A stretch of 64,000 nucleotides of DNA. Origin: Oscarella lobularis. Its lineage: Eukaryota; Porifera; Homoscleromorpha; Homosclerophorida; Oscarellidae. The stretch is taken from the NCBI RefSeq assembly GCF_947507565.1, contig NC_089187.1, forward strand, positions 1,798,001-1,862,000, read 5' to 3'. Made by a program: the position numbers and the translations under genes. Shown here piece by piece: positions 1-10,342 of this stretch. Positions within the stretch are counted from its first letter, which is position 1. Each line of letters begins with the position of its first letter. Under the pieces are notes generated by a model, which ran no database searches, was not told the origin of the DNA, and saw only the letters and a program-made list of their open reading frames with translations.

Positions 1-2
1 AG

Positions 3-560
3 AATTGGTTTGTGGAGACGTACGACTCAGAGGAAAACAGATGGTTTCCATTTTCTTCACCTTCAAAGCCAAGGTATTGCGTGGAAGACGTGATAGTAGC
101 CGCTCTTTCTGATCATGTATACGTGTTTTACCATGATGACGACGAGTTCGGCTATATCAGATACGATCCTATTGAAGATCGCTGGCAAAGTTTTTCTCCT
201 ACTCCGTTTTCTGTTCACTCTATGTATGAAAGGCAAGAGGCGCCGCATTTTACAGTTACAAATAACGACAGTATAAACTTTTATTGGAACTGGGCACTTT
301 GTGTATCGTTTTCAAGCAAAAGTGAGCAGTGGTGTGTACCCTATTTTGATTGGCATTCGCGAAATGATTACTGTTTGTTCGGTGGGGGAGCTGGTGATTG
401 CGACAACTATTACCTTTTATTTGCCGAAAGTATGGCAGTAATTGACATCGGCAGCCAAAGAATATCGGAGAGAAAGCCGGGAAAAAATTATATTCCAAAA
501 TATTTGCGGCACTGTGGAGCTAAATTTATAAGCAGAAATTTTGTTTTGAATTTGATGTAG
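3..560 (+). CDS. Kelch-repeat protein, C-terminal end (5' part outside window)
   Basis: The frame is open from the left edge of the window to a TAG stop, so the gene starts upstream. The 180 or so residues show kelch blade signatures: a Tyr-Asp-x-x-x-x-x-Trp blade end near the start (YDSEENRW) and again about 40 residues later (YDPIEDRW), each followed by a hydrophobic beta strand. Kelch blades form a beta propeller that usually binds a partner, often as the substrate adaptor of a CUL3 ubiquitin ligase when a BTB domain precedes. The BTB part cannot be seen here, so that role is inference. The last 80 residues match the bl ade pattern only weakly. No intron is needed inside this piece. Confidence is good for kelch-like, low for a specific family. 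Confidence 0.6.
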   Translation, partial: NWFVETYDSEENRWFPFSSPSKPRYCVEDVIVAALSDHVYVFYHDDDEFGYIRYDPIEDRWQSFSPTPFSVHSMYERQEAPHFTVTNNDSINFYWNWALCVSFSSKSEQWCVPYFDWHSRNDYCLFGGGAGDCDNYYLLFAESMAVIDIGSQRISERKPGKNYIPKYLRHCGAKFISRNFVLNLM

Positions 561-1537
561 TACGTGATCCTTGTAAATGCTATTGCTAATAATTGTGATG
601 TGTTGCTGTCTACTACATTTATTTTGGGATTATCGTTTGCCAGCTAGAGGAGAGTTAATGTCCACTACAGGCATAACGAATTAAGTCGCTCTTTTCCTTT
701 CTGGATTTACTTTCAGTACTACGACAACAGATGATCTTACTTGCTAATCATCCAGATGAGAGAGAGCATCCATGTTTCAAGTGCCGTCTGCGCTTCCTAA
801 CGATCTGCAATGGAACACTGTAAGAACGCGTTTGCCTGAATGCAACAAAAAGTGTCCATGCTCTAATACATTGCCCAGATACTTCATTGCTGCTCTGCTC
901 TGTCATCTTTTCCATCGTTGCTCTTTGTAAGGAGATGCAGTCCAATGTGCATGAAGAGACTTCAAAACGACCATTTTTGCGTTCTACACGCAGCAGTCTC
1001 GATCGGTTCAGGACTCGCAAACCGCGGACGAAACAGATGATTCCCGAAGAGATACATCATGAATGGGTACAAAGCGCCGTTAACGAGTTGAAATAATATA
1101 CGCAAGTCCGGTCGTGTCCACCTCCTGCAGTAGCAATTGTGCGAATCTCATGCAGCTCTCGCGTACGCGTAGACGGGATCATGATGACGTCACCAAAGAT
1201 AGCAGACGCTTCTTTCCCTGCAGCGGTCAGAGACAGCATCGCCTAGTGCAGTATCCTCACAGCGCTTTCGGCGATCTCTCTGCTTCCGTGAGAAGAGCGG
1301 AGCTGACAGTCGTCAGCGATGGTTCGAGTGGTCTAGGTCCCGGAGCCACTTCCTTATAAGGTACAGTCAACTTGCAATGCCACGTGAATAAGCTCACTTT
1401 CGAGACTCGCGTATTCAATCATATGCAGAGCCGCACTGGCATATATTAAACTCCTAAGAGTGCTTTTGACAAAGGGAAACGTACTAAAATTCCACAGTGA
1501 TACCTATACGTCAGACCAGTTGGCTGAAAAACTACGG
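561..1537. other. Intergenic stretch with no supported gene
   Basis: Nothing convincing is seen on either strand. Short open frames exist, for instance 887-1096 on the plus strand, but they lack family motifs, a leader peptide or splice-compatible neighbours. The stretch lies between the 3' ends of a plus-strand and a minus-strand gene, so it probably holds both 3' untranslated regions. Confidence 0.5.
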
Positions 1538-3570
1538 TTAATTGTGCGGCGTGCTACACCACTTGCGAATTCTGCTAAGTGACTTCGGCACTCGGCATCT
1601 GTGCTCTTCTACGCCCCCGCATCTAGTGCTGCCAAGTGCTTCCTCCATGTACAAATAATCGCAATCTGCGAAAGAAATATAGCAATCCTCTGACACGTTC
1701 ATGACTTTCCGTTCATGCCGATCACTGTGTATTGATCCAGCAATTTTAGCCACTTCTCTAGTGGCATCAAAGAAACTAGCGTTTGTTAGCTTGACTCGAT
1801 AGAGGAAAAGGCTCACAGCTCTGTCCACCACCTCAGCTGAAGTCGATGAAATAAGATACTGCAGTTCAGGCGACGTTCTGGTTAGATAAGTCGTCGTAAT
1901 ATTCTTTACATAGCTCGCGATGTTAAAGACATCCTTCGACTAGCAAAAACAATTTCACATGAGAGACGATTCAAAACGTCTTGCTACCTTGGAGCTACCT
2001 TGGAACAGGAGCAATTGAGATCAACTGTCCATATTTGAATTCCTGGCAACGACTGCAATATCGGGTCACTGCTACCACCGCATCTTCTACCTAGAATCAA
2101 TGCAACGTCAACGTCAGCAAGCAAGAGTTGAGACTTATGTGATGCTACCACTGCTTCGTCCTCTCGACGCGACGATGTGCTTGCTCTCTCCGTAAATGTT
2201 TTTAGACGTGACTTCCACTCCATACAGCAAATTGCAATTAGTGCAGGACCACGTGTTCTCTAGTGCAATGGACACGTTGGGCTTTGAGACGAAGAGATTT
2301 ATTCTCTCAGGATAAATTGCTTTTGTGTTCACCATGGTTACTGTCACCTGGTAACCAAGAAAATCTTCAAATGAAGAACAGCTGCTTGGAAGCCAAGTCA
2401 CACGCAACGCGCTGTCGCTGCAATCCAGTTCCGCCCTAACTTGAGTGGGAGGCTTTGGATGACCTATACTGTAGACACAAACTCAAGAGGAGGCATTTTA
2501 GTCAAACCCAAACGCCTCATTACCTTCAACATAAAGTTGAGTATAGCACATAGCATCGAGTTCATCGTTCAAGTAAATTGAGCAGGCGTACAGAGCAGTA
2601 TCGACACAAGTCGCATTTTGAACCACGAGCGCAAAGCCTTCGCTGTAGTAGGGGAAAAGGTGCTTAGACAACTGTGAATCGTTTAGTAACTCTCCGTCCT
2701 TCGACCAGGTAACACGCACTGACTGGTTCAATCCCAAACTGGATTGATTATAATTGCAGGTAAGCAAAGCCGACTGCAGTTTACCCTCGTCGTATTTCAG
2801 TTTAGATAATCGCACCTCGTGCACTGTAAGAACTACTTTCGCGACAGCGTCACCGCTTTGACACTGATACGAACCGGAGTCAGATATTTCCGCTCCGGTG
2901 ATCTTGAGAACACTTCTGCCTTCAGCTGGAAAGAAGGACAATTTGTACTTCTCACTTTGAAAAATAGATATCCATTTGTAGCGCCAATGCACGCCCATCT
3001 GCAAGCCTTGCCCAATGCATTCCAAAGAAGCATTAGCTCCTTCCGTCACACTCACGTGACTTGACCGGTACTCAATCGTTGTAGCAGCTAAAACAAAAGG
3101 GATCGGTGCGACAATAACAGTATACAAGCTATCATCACAAAGAGCATACCGCGAACGACTACTCGTACACTGCTGGACGCATGAACAATTTTTCCTTCTA
3201 TGTGAGCTGTTGCCTTGCACTTGTACACGCCACCGTCGCCTGTAATAGCCTCTGAAACGCTAATGCTGTAGTCATCATTAACGACGACTCTTTTCCTGTC
3301 CATCCCAAGTGCTTCCTGATTTTTTTCCCAGGCGATCTCAGCTGGCTTCGTTAGAGGACGATCGGCGTAAATAAAGCAAGATACAGAAAACGGCTGGCCC
3401 TGATCAACAACAAAGGGATCGGCTTCAACTTCAACATAAAACCCTAGATATAACATATAAGTGAAGTACCATTGCTAACCCCGGTTCTGTCGTTCCTCTA
3501 TAGCGTCACCTGTTGACATTTTGAAGCAAAACAGAGCAACTAACAGGACGCTTGGATATTTTGGAGCCAT
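1538..3570 (-). CDS. Ig/FN3 cell-surface receptor-like protein, possible GAIN-type C-terminus
   Basis: Six exons join in frame to 575 residues: 3570-3510, 3443-3150, 3087-2524, 2463-2149, 2090-1999 and 1939-1538, with introns of about 50-65 bp. Exon 1 encodes a hydrophobic leader (starts MAPKYPSVLL). Exons 2 and 3 carry three Ig domains with the usual Cys...Trp...Tyr-x-Cys pattern (GVYKCKA, GSYQCQS, ALYACSI). Exon 4 is a fibronectin type III domain opening with a proline-rich edge and Leu-Arg-Val-Thr-Trp. Exon 6 is helical and resembles the N-terminal part of a GAIN domain of adhesion GPCRs, but no GPS cleavage motif and no membrane segment follow before the stop. It may therefore be a truncated adhesion receptor or a secreted protein. 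The start was chosen because the leader splices in phase to the first Ig domain. The GAIN reading is tentative. Confidence 0.7.
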
Positions 3571-3750
3571 AAAAAACAGCCGCCCGCCGGCCGGCATCGT
3601 CTCACCAGAGAAGTACTCCTACATAGCGTGGGGTGGCGTGGATATCAACTCTGCATGTGCACGCCACGCGTGCTGTACCACCCCGCGATCGGTACGTGGC
3701 CAACGCGAGCCAAAAGTCCCCAGATAACATGACGCATAGTAAAGAAAAAA

Positions 3751-3966
3751 ATGTCTCGGATGACCAATTTGTTCAATAGCATCGAGAGCAAATATGCCAA
3801 TTTGCTCCCCAAACCACAATTCGAGAAGAATTTCGTCGAAGTGCGAGGTCAAAACACCTACTGCTCATGTCACAACGCTATTTATGCGGGGGGCACCGGA
3901 ACACCGGCAGCATTACCGCAAGAGCCGCCCGGCGGACAGCAGCTAAAGATCGAAGTACCGGTTGAG
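3751..3966 (+). CDS. Possible orphan first exon, function unknown
   Basis: An ATG opens 72 codons that end exactly at a strong donor (GAG followed by gtaagc). The peptide starts MSRMTNLFNSIESKYANLL and has no recognised domain, no signal peptide and two nearby cysteines. No downstream exon of matching phase was found: the next exons at 4234 and 4337 have their own start or a different phase. It sits between the divergent 5' end of the Ig/FN3 gene and the two-Ig gene. It could be a real small exon, an untranslated first exon or chance. Confidence 0.25.
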
Positions 3967-4233
3967 GTAAGCATACGGCTAGACCGACTTCACCTACCGC
4001 TGACGCAGACATAACGTGAGCAACTAGCACCGTCGTGCATGCTGTTGATGATGCGATTTACGATTTCGTCATCTAGCTGGTGGCGCATGTAGGTCGATCG
4101 TAGGCGTGCAATACCTAAGCGCTACGCGGTTCCCCACTTGCGCGTTTGAGCAGCCTTTTAGCGTCGTAACCGCTAACCTCGCTTTCGTTTGCTAGATCTT
4201 CGCCAGTGCGTATCGTGACGTTACCCGCCGATT

Positions 4234-5863
4234 ATGCAGCATTCATGTGCGCTACTCGTGCTCGGTTTCCTCTTCGCCTGCGGTTCGTCTGAAGAGTTAT
4301 AATTAGTTTATTCAAATTAATTGTTTCTATTATTAGACGCGACGATACCGACTATTGTTCACGATCAAACGAACGATTTCTACGATCCGAAGAACAACGC
4401 AGCCGTAGCGCAACTGCGTTGTGACTACACTGCATTTTGCACGAGCTCGTGCGATCTGTGCACTGTCGAATGGGATGGTGTTCACCAAGGACAGAAATTG
4501 GACATGGGCCAATCAAATACGCATATCGTTAACATGACGGCAAGCGCAGGACGGTGCTTCTCATATTTAACAATCATGTGGAGAAACAAGAGCGACAAGC
4601 ATTCGTTCTACGAATGCAAAGTCACTAATAACAGAATGAAAACAGTCGTTAGCAAGCCCCATACGCTCCGTATAAAGAGTAAGGTCTACGTACGATTCGC
4701 GTAGCTCGACCTAACTAGGTTCCTACGCGATAGTTGCTCTAGTCGCAGCTGTGAAAAACGTTACAGCTGTGCCAGAAAACGACATAGAAGTATTCTGCCC
4801 GTCCGCCCACCCAATCCCCCCACGTCACATCAGTGACGTCAGATGCAGCTGGTGGAAAGACGATCAACTTTTACCGACGATGTCGGCAAAATATCGTCAT
4901 GACCACAGACCAACTCTACTTATTCGAAACGCTACTAAATCCGATATTGGCAAATATCGATGTAAGCTAAGGGGCAGAGGAATCACGACGGACGCGTTAG
5001 AGTACTCTTACGCATACCTTCAAATTGCAAGTAAGAAATCTCCGAAATTCGTCAAACACATTGTGCCATCTCTTTCAAACCCAGATCTTCGTTCGGTTCC
5101 ACGAGTCAATCCGCTAGAACAAAATAGAAGTACATGCTTCTTCAACTCAACCAAATGCATCAACCATACGGAAGAGAGACCTTCTCTTTCAACTCAAAAT
5201 CAGAGCGAGTTGCTGAACAATTTAAAGTCTGAAAAAGCGATTTTACCAACGATAACGCAACAACGAGCAGCCAATGAGACAGTCACGTCGTCTGTGGCTG
5301 TGTCAAGAGAAACTGATGGCACCAACGAAGGTATTGGTGTAACAAAGTTCTTCATGCGGTGATGATGTAGTTTGTGTGCAGGAGACAATTTCAAATTGAT
5401 CGTCTCCGTGATTCCTTCGGTCTTCATCCCTATTTCGGCAATGGGGATAGCCCTTACAATCTACTTCTGCTGCAGAGTCGTCGTCCACCGCAAAAGACGT
5501 TCAGAATTTGACACTAAGACTCAAATGCAAGAAGCGTTGCAAGATCCTTGCATCGCTGCCAACCTGAAAAAAATGCAACGCAAAAAGGAAAATCGAACAC
5601 AGTGTTTACCTCTATTTGGCACGTTTGTCACAGCGGCAGCCAGCCCAAAGAAAAAACCCACTGTACATGCGGACTCCAGTCCAGTTGCGTTGGTTGAAGT
5701 TCCCATGCAAAAAGGCAGTCTGGACAAACAAAATGACAACGCAGCTGTCCTACAAGCCATACATAACGTGGATCGCAAAGTGGAGGAAGTTCTTGCCCTT
5801 GCCAGCGACGACTCAAAGAATGGCCAACACTCGTCCGAAAGCCAAGAGAAACCTAACGAATGA
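4234..5863 (+). CDS. Two-Ig single-pass membrane receptor
   Basis: Four exons, 4234-4282, 4337-4678, 4749-5330 and 5382-5863, join in phase to 484 residues. Exon 1 is a signal peptide (MQHSCALLVLGFLFAC). Exon 2 is a Cys-rich Ig-like domain ending FYECKVTNN. Exon 3 holds a second Ig domain (CSWWKDD, then GKYRCKL) followed by a Ser/Thr/Asn-rich stalk with several N-glycosylation sites. Exon 4 begins with a membrane helix (FKLIVSVIPSVFIPISAMG) followed by Cys-Cys and a basic stop-transfer cluster. The cytoplasmic tail of about 130 residues is Lys-rich and has a short helical part near the end, with no recognised signalling motif or ITAM/ITIM. It stands head to head with the minus-strand Ig/FN3 gene, suggesting a small Ig-receptor cluster. 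The ligand cannot be told from sequence. Confidence 0.8.
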
Positions 5864-6587
5864 AAGGAAATAAAAAAGAAAACGATGAAGAGTGAAACCC
5901 AGCCAGCAGACCGAGTGGTCACTCCGTGTTCAAGGCGCCTACTCATTGCTACTATTCGTTGCGTATTTTAAGACCTATATTAAACGTACGTGAGCGACAT
6001 GCTGGTTATGCGCTCACAGTACAGTGCCTATATATTACGCTGAAGGCATGTGAGCTATTCACACTAACGTCATGTCCGCGGTGTTTAGACTTTGTAAAGA
6101 CATGTATTCCAATATGCATGAAGAGACGTTTCTGTGGAGCAGCGCAATTCGATCACGTGCTCGCTTACCTCGATTGATTGTAGTCTTTGTGCGATAAAAC
6201 AGGACCAAAAAATTTTTAAGACGTACATTGATCGCTTGAAAATCGCAGACGTTGGCCGCGCCATAACGACTGATCAACGGGCAATCATTCTAAATAGCAA
6301 CTCCCCGTTATATTCGAACAACTCTTTCTTAGGAGAAAATTCTGAACCAGTTGAGCAGACCGCCACGGAAGAACCATGAGCGCCTACGTGTAAGCAAAAA
6401 CGACTGCAGTGACTTTCTCTGTTGGCCTTTTGGAGTGCCTATATAGAACGCCTCGGTCGTCCACTGTTCGAATGCCAGCAGTAACTATCAACCCACTGTT
6501 CCGAATTATTGTACGTCGGGATTAAATTTAGCTGCGTCACTGTAAATTTAGAGAGACCCCTTCGGGAAACGACGCGGTTCTTGGTTC
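5864..6587. other. Downstream/intergenic stretch
   Basis: A possible polyadenylation signal (AATAAA-like, gaaataaaaaag) follows the stop of the two-Ig gene. A plus-strand open frame at about 6181-6379, starting after a good acceptor (gattgattgtag), could be an alternative last exon but no partner exon is evident. Nothing else is supported. Confidence 0.35.
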
Positions 6588-6836
6588 TTACAGTACCGGT
6601 TGAGGGTCGTCGTTATAAAATTTTCTGTGCACGCCACTGAACGCTGTGTTGACTGTCGATATCGCCCTACAAACCTTTTCTTGCAGCAACGACCTGATGA
6701 AGTCCTGCTGGGAATTTGAACCGTCGAACCAACCGACGTTTGCCGGAAATGATTCAAGGTAGCGTCGAAACAACCGATTAGACGACTTCTTTGACGTTCT
6801 CTTCTTCTTCGGTCTTTGGACGAGAAAACGTTATAG
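6588..6836 (-). CDS. Possible terminal exon of a basic protein, function unknown
   Basis: On the minus strand a frame open from about 6836 to the stop at 6588 encodes roughly 80 residues with balanced composition. It has a nuclear-localisation-like basic run (RPKKKRTSKKSSNR) followed by a more globular stretch (YLESFPANVGWFDGSNSQQ) and a C-terminus DDPQPVL. No domain is recognised and the upstream exons were not found. A longer overlapping frame (7033-6548) has a less protein-like composition. Chance is possible. Confidence 0.25.
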
Positions 6837-7202
6837 CGTGCGCTACCTTCAATCAAAAGCGTTTCTCCTGCTGCGTTCTCCGAATCTCCTCCAGCATCAG
6901 CCTGACATACAGTGAGTACCTCTACTGCATGGACTGAATCGCTAAATTTCCTATTAAAATCGCTTTGGCGATAGCGATTTTTTAAGATATCAAGTTGCGT
7001 ACATGTACGATTACTATGTATTTTATGTACCATGATCGATGCAGCCTGTGACTAATTGTATATTTGCTTTGCTCAATTGCTGCTAAATTCTATTAGTCAA
7101 ACGTGCAATAACTAGATTAGAAATATTGCTGAAGTGTAAGTCAGCTAACCACACATCTAAAAAGACACGTTGCATGCAAGACGGTTGAACAAAATGCATG
7201 TC
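6837..7202. other. Stretch without a supported gene
   Basis: AT-rich in part; no splice-consistent coding sequence, repeat or RNA gene was found here. Confidence 0.3.
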
Positions 7203-7612
7203 TCATGGGGGGCAGGCGATCCAGGAGACTTCCGCACTGTAGAGGTAAGTGTCTCCCCACTGCTTTATGCCTAATCTAAACTGGCTGTTTGTCACGCCAC
7301 CAGTCCAAGCTACAACTCGAATATGCCTTTGGTTTCCAATATCAATGTGGGTCAGACCGGTAACAACAGTTGGTACGATTGAAGCCGGAAAGGGTCTCTT
7401 GAACTTCACAGTATACGTTTTAGGCCAGCAGCTAGCTTTGCCGCTACTGCAACGTGAATAGATTTTTCCAACTTGACCTTCAGTAAAGTAATACAGTATG
7501 AAAGTGATGCTAGTTTATCCTTACAGCTGAGTGAACTTTGCCCTCGTCTACCACACCTCGCAGTGAGGAAAAGCGCAGAAAGAAAAAGGCAGGTAAGAAG
7601 AAGACGGAGCAT
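7203..7612 (-). CDS. Small secreted H-type lectin
   Basis: Two exons (7612-7557 and 7509-7203, intron 47 bp) give 120 residues. Exon 1 is a signal peptide (MLRLLLTCLFLSALFLTA). Exon 2 is one H-type lectin domain: FKRPFPASIVPTVV, then a His-Ile-Asp core, RHIRVVAW, an Asn-x-x-Phe strand, and the terminal Val-Ser-Trp-Ile-Ala before Cys-Pro-Pro and the stop. H-type lectins (the snail agglutinin and discoidin family) bind GalNAc or related sugars through a six-stranded beta sandwich, usually as trimers. The domain fills the whole mature protein, so it is probably a soluble agglutinin. The leader-to-domain join is phase 2 on both sides and is the main uncertainty. Four cysteines in the mature protein, three of them clustered before the domain core (RCSSGKASCW), may form disulfides. 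Confidence 0.7.
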
Positions 7613-9578
7613 ACCGAAGTGCCGCAGACTCAGGTTGTAAACTGAACTGAAGAACAGGAGACTGGTGCTCTCTTTTATGCTATGTGCGGTAATCGATGGC
7701 GCCGCCTTCGTGACGGCAAGTGCTTTGATGCCAACTAGGGAATCTCCCGTTCACGTGTACCTTCTCCCTCCCGGCGACCGCACCAACGTAAGAGCACTAA
7801 AATTAGCCGCGTGCAAGTTACAAAAACACACCCACGCATCTAGCTGGCCAACGACAGAATATTAATAAGAATCGTCTCTTCTCTAGCTAACGCCGCAATT
7901 AAATGGCGGGAAAAGCGAAGTCAGTCGTGCAGATCATTTCGTCCCTACTAGGGTACAGTCTATAGCGTCCAACACTGCAGCTCCGGAGATGGAATCTGAT
8001 AAGTCTTACGCTTGTTTACCAAAGGAGTCATGCGTTGTACGTAGCTGACAATGCAAATCTTCGCGAAGTTTACGTCAGGTGGGTGGGAACGCGTCTGCAG
8101 AAGGAGGGACCGCTTATAAGTGACAGCTACTTTTAGTAAAGCTCCATGCACTCACTATAGATTTCCGTCTTTTTTCCATGCAAAACGTTTTTAGCGGTTG
8201 TACGCGCGGCCGAGTGCGGAGCCGGATTTCATGCCGCGGCGTGGCCGGACGTATATAAAACAAACAGTTCAGGAGTATCATTTCCTAAACATTCTCGTGT
8301 GATGACTGCCATGCATCTAAGGTTTCCGCGAAACCAAGACGTCAGAGGACGCCGGGATCAGAGTTTGCAACTACAGCGGCGAACGTAACGTTCTCGCTGT
8401 GGTCGGGCGCGCAAACAGCGGCGGTACGTTTGGCAAAGATCAATAGTTCCCGTTGCATATTCTACAAATAGATCATGAGACGGCAAACAAACAAGGCTAT
8501 AGCTAGCGCTGCTTAGCCTAGGCTACGCACGATCTAAACAGCGAGCACCAGCTAGTTGTACTTAACTTACCGTCGTGTGCCTTATTTGTGCATTGCCAGA
8601 ATAATGTAATATTCAAACAATTTGATTTCTAAATGTCTGTAAGAGTATTCCTTATACTAGAGACTAGCGTAAAAAAATTCTCACCTCCTCTTGTCAATTT
8701 GCTTTGAAGAGGGAGTCCGAAAAGGTAGAAATTGAACTCCAACAAACGGGGCTCTATGATGGCACAAAGCGTACAGGTTACGACCATATCCAAGTCGAAG
8801 AATTTTTAGCTTTGGAAATAGTATGGGAAGCGCTACAAAAGCGAAAGGACGACGTCGATGTTCCCTAGCAACCGTGAGCATGCGCACTGTTTTGAGGCCC
8901 CGCCCCCTAACCTCTATTATCTCTGGGTCTAACCATGTCTAACGACGTCAAGCGCGAGCTTCGACCCAGACCTGTAGTCGCCCAATTGCGTCGCTTGGAT
9001 TCAGTGAGAAGCGTTGTTTTATTCCCAGCAGGACCTCTTCTCCAGGATATTACCTAGTAAAGGTGTTTGACCAACTTGGCTGCAGTATAGATAAAGTCTC
9101 GGTGAGGGGGTCTATTTAATTTAGCTGTAGTTGCGGGCACTCTTTTCAAAACTTTCTCACATAGCTACGTAAATGCTTCTTTGGCCTATTAAAGACCGAA
9201 CGGTGTTGGCTTCCAATTGAAACACTAGTGCGTTTCTGAACCATCTGCATGCTGCCGCGTACGGTGGACGCGATTCAAGAAAAAGGGAACAACGAAGCCT
9301 AAAGTCTATTTAAGCTCCTTTTAGTACTTAACTGCACTACAGCACGTTTGAGACGGAGCTATTCGCCGCTAAGTCGATGCATGGTCGCGTGAGTGTCGTC
9401 GCTGCAGAAATAAAGATGCGAAAGGCGGTTTTTCGGCTTTCACTGAACGCTTTTGACTCTGTGGAACTTGAATGCATCCTCTGAGGCGGGTGAAAAGCAA
9501 TCGAAAAGCCGGTGTTTCAATCTATATTGGAGCCGACCACCACAGTTGTACGGGTGGAGCCCGTATAACGACGGAGGG
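7613..9578. other. Gene-poor stretch, about 2 kb
   Basis: Short frames such as 7665-7865 (plus) and 8681-8887 (minus) have no domain or clear splice context. Several E-box-like and CRE-like hexamers occur but nothing is clear enough to call as a regulatory site. Confidence 0.4.
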
Positions 9579-10279
9579 CAGTGGCGTAGCCAGGGGGGGT
9601 GCTTTGGGTGCTCGAGCACCCCCCTCAAGTTTGCTGAAAATAATTAAACTAGATAATTATGTCCCGTTGTTAGCCATCATGTGATCCCCGAACACCATTA
9701 GCACAGTGTCCGATCTCTGTTACTGCCTACAGCATGTGCATTATGGGAATCAAATTGCCTAACCACACCTTAATCTGCCCGGAAATATGTACTTTCTGTA
9801 AAAATGGGAATAGGGCACCTGGTGGCTATGCCTTTACACCACAGATTTTAGGTGTTCTGTTTACATGTATATATCAAAAGAGCGATTCACCTGTCGAGTA
9901 AAGGTGGCACAGAGTTACCCTTCCCTGCATGGCCCCCTCGGGTGCATGATCAAGTGACACGTTATCAGCTCGCAGTTGGGTTTGCGTGCTGCGAGCGAAG
10001 ACAAACCCAACGTGCTCATTTACTGCGTTCCTTCGATGAGCGTTACTAATTAAGCTCAAATGTTATGTGCCAGTTATGCTATGTAATATGCCTACATATG
10101 TACTCGTTCCAGAAAGCTTTGTACACAATCCGAAGTTACTATCTCTGCTTGGGCCTACGCACTGTTTTCGTTAGAGGCCTTAAATAGCCAAATAAAAAAG
10201 GGGCGTGGTCCAAAAATTTTCGCGCGCTTTGCGCGCGAACCTCAGCACCTACCTCCACTTAATCCTGGCTACGCCACTG
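9579..10279. mobile_element. Non-autonomous DNA transposon, 701 bp, with terminal inverted repeats
   Basis: The left end reads CAGTGGCGTAGCCAGG and the right end is its exact reverse complement (CCTGGCTACGCCACTG), a perfect 16-bp terminal inverted repeat. Both sides are followed by the five bases GAGGG, consistent with a 5-bp target-site duplication, although the G-rich flank makes that length uncertain. The inside encodes nothing. A subterminal palindrome of GC (cgcgcgctttgcgcgcg) lies near the right end. Elements with this terminal sequence are widespread in animal genomes as non-autonomous DNA transposons; assignment to a superfamily is not attempted. Confidence 0.8.
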
Positions 10280-10316
10280 GAGGGAGGCTCTCTCAAACGT
10301 GATCTTAGGGCCGGAA

Positions 10317-10342
10317 GTGTCTGTCTGTCTGTCTGTCTGTCC
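10317..10342. repeat. TGTC microsatellite
   Basis: About six tandem copies of the tetramer TGTC lie 38 bp beyond the transposon end. Simple slippage repeat; no further function is indicated. Confidence 0.8.
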
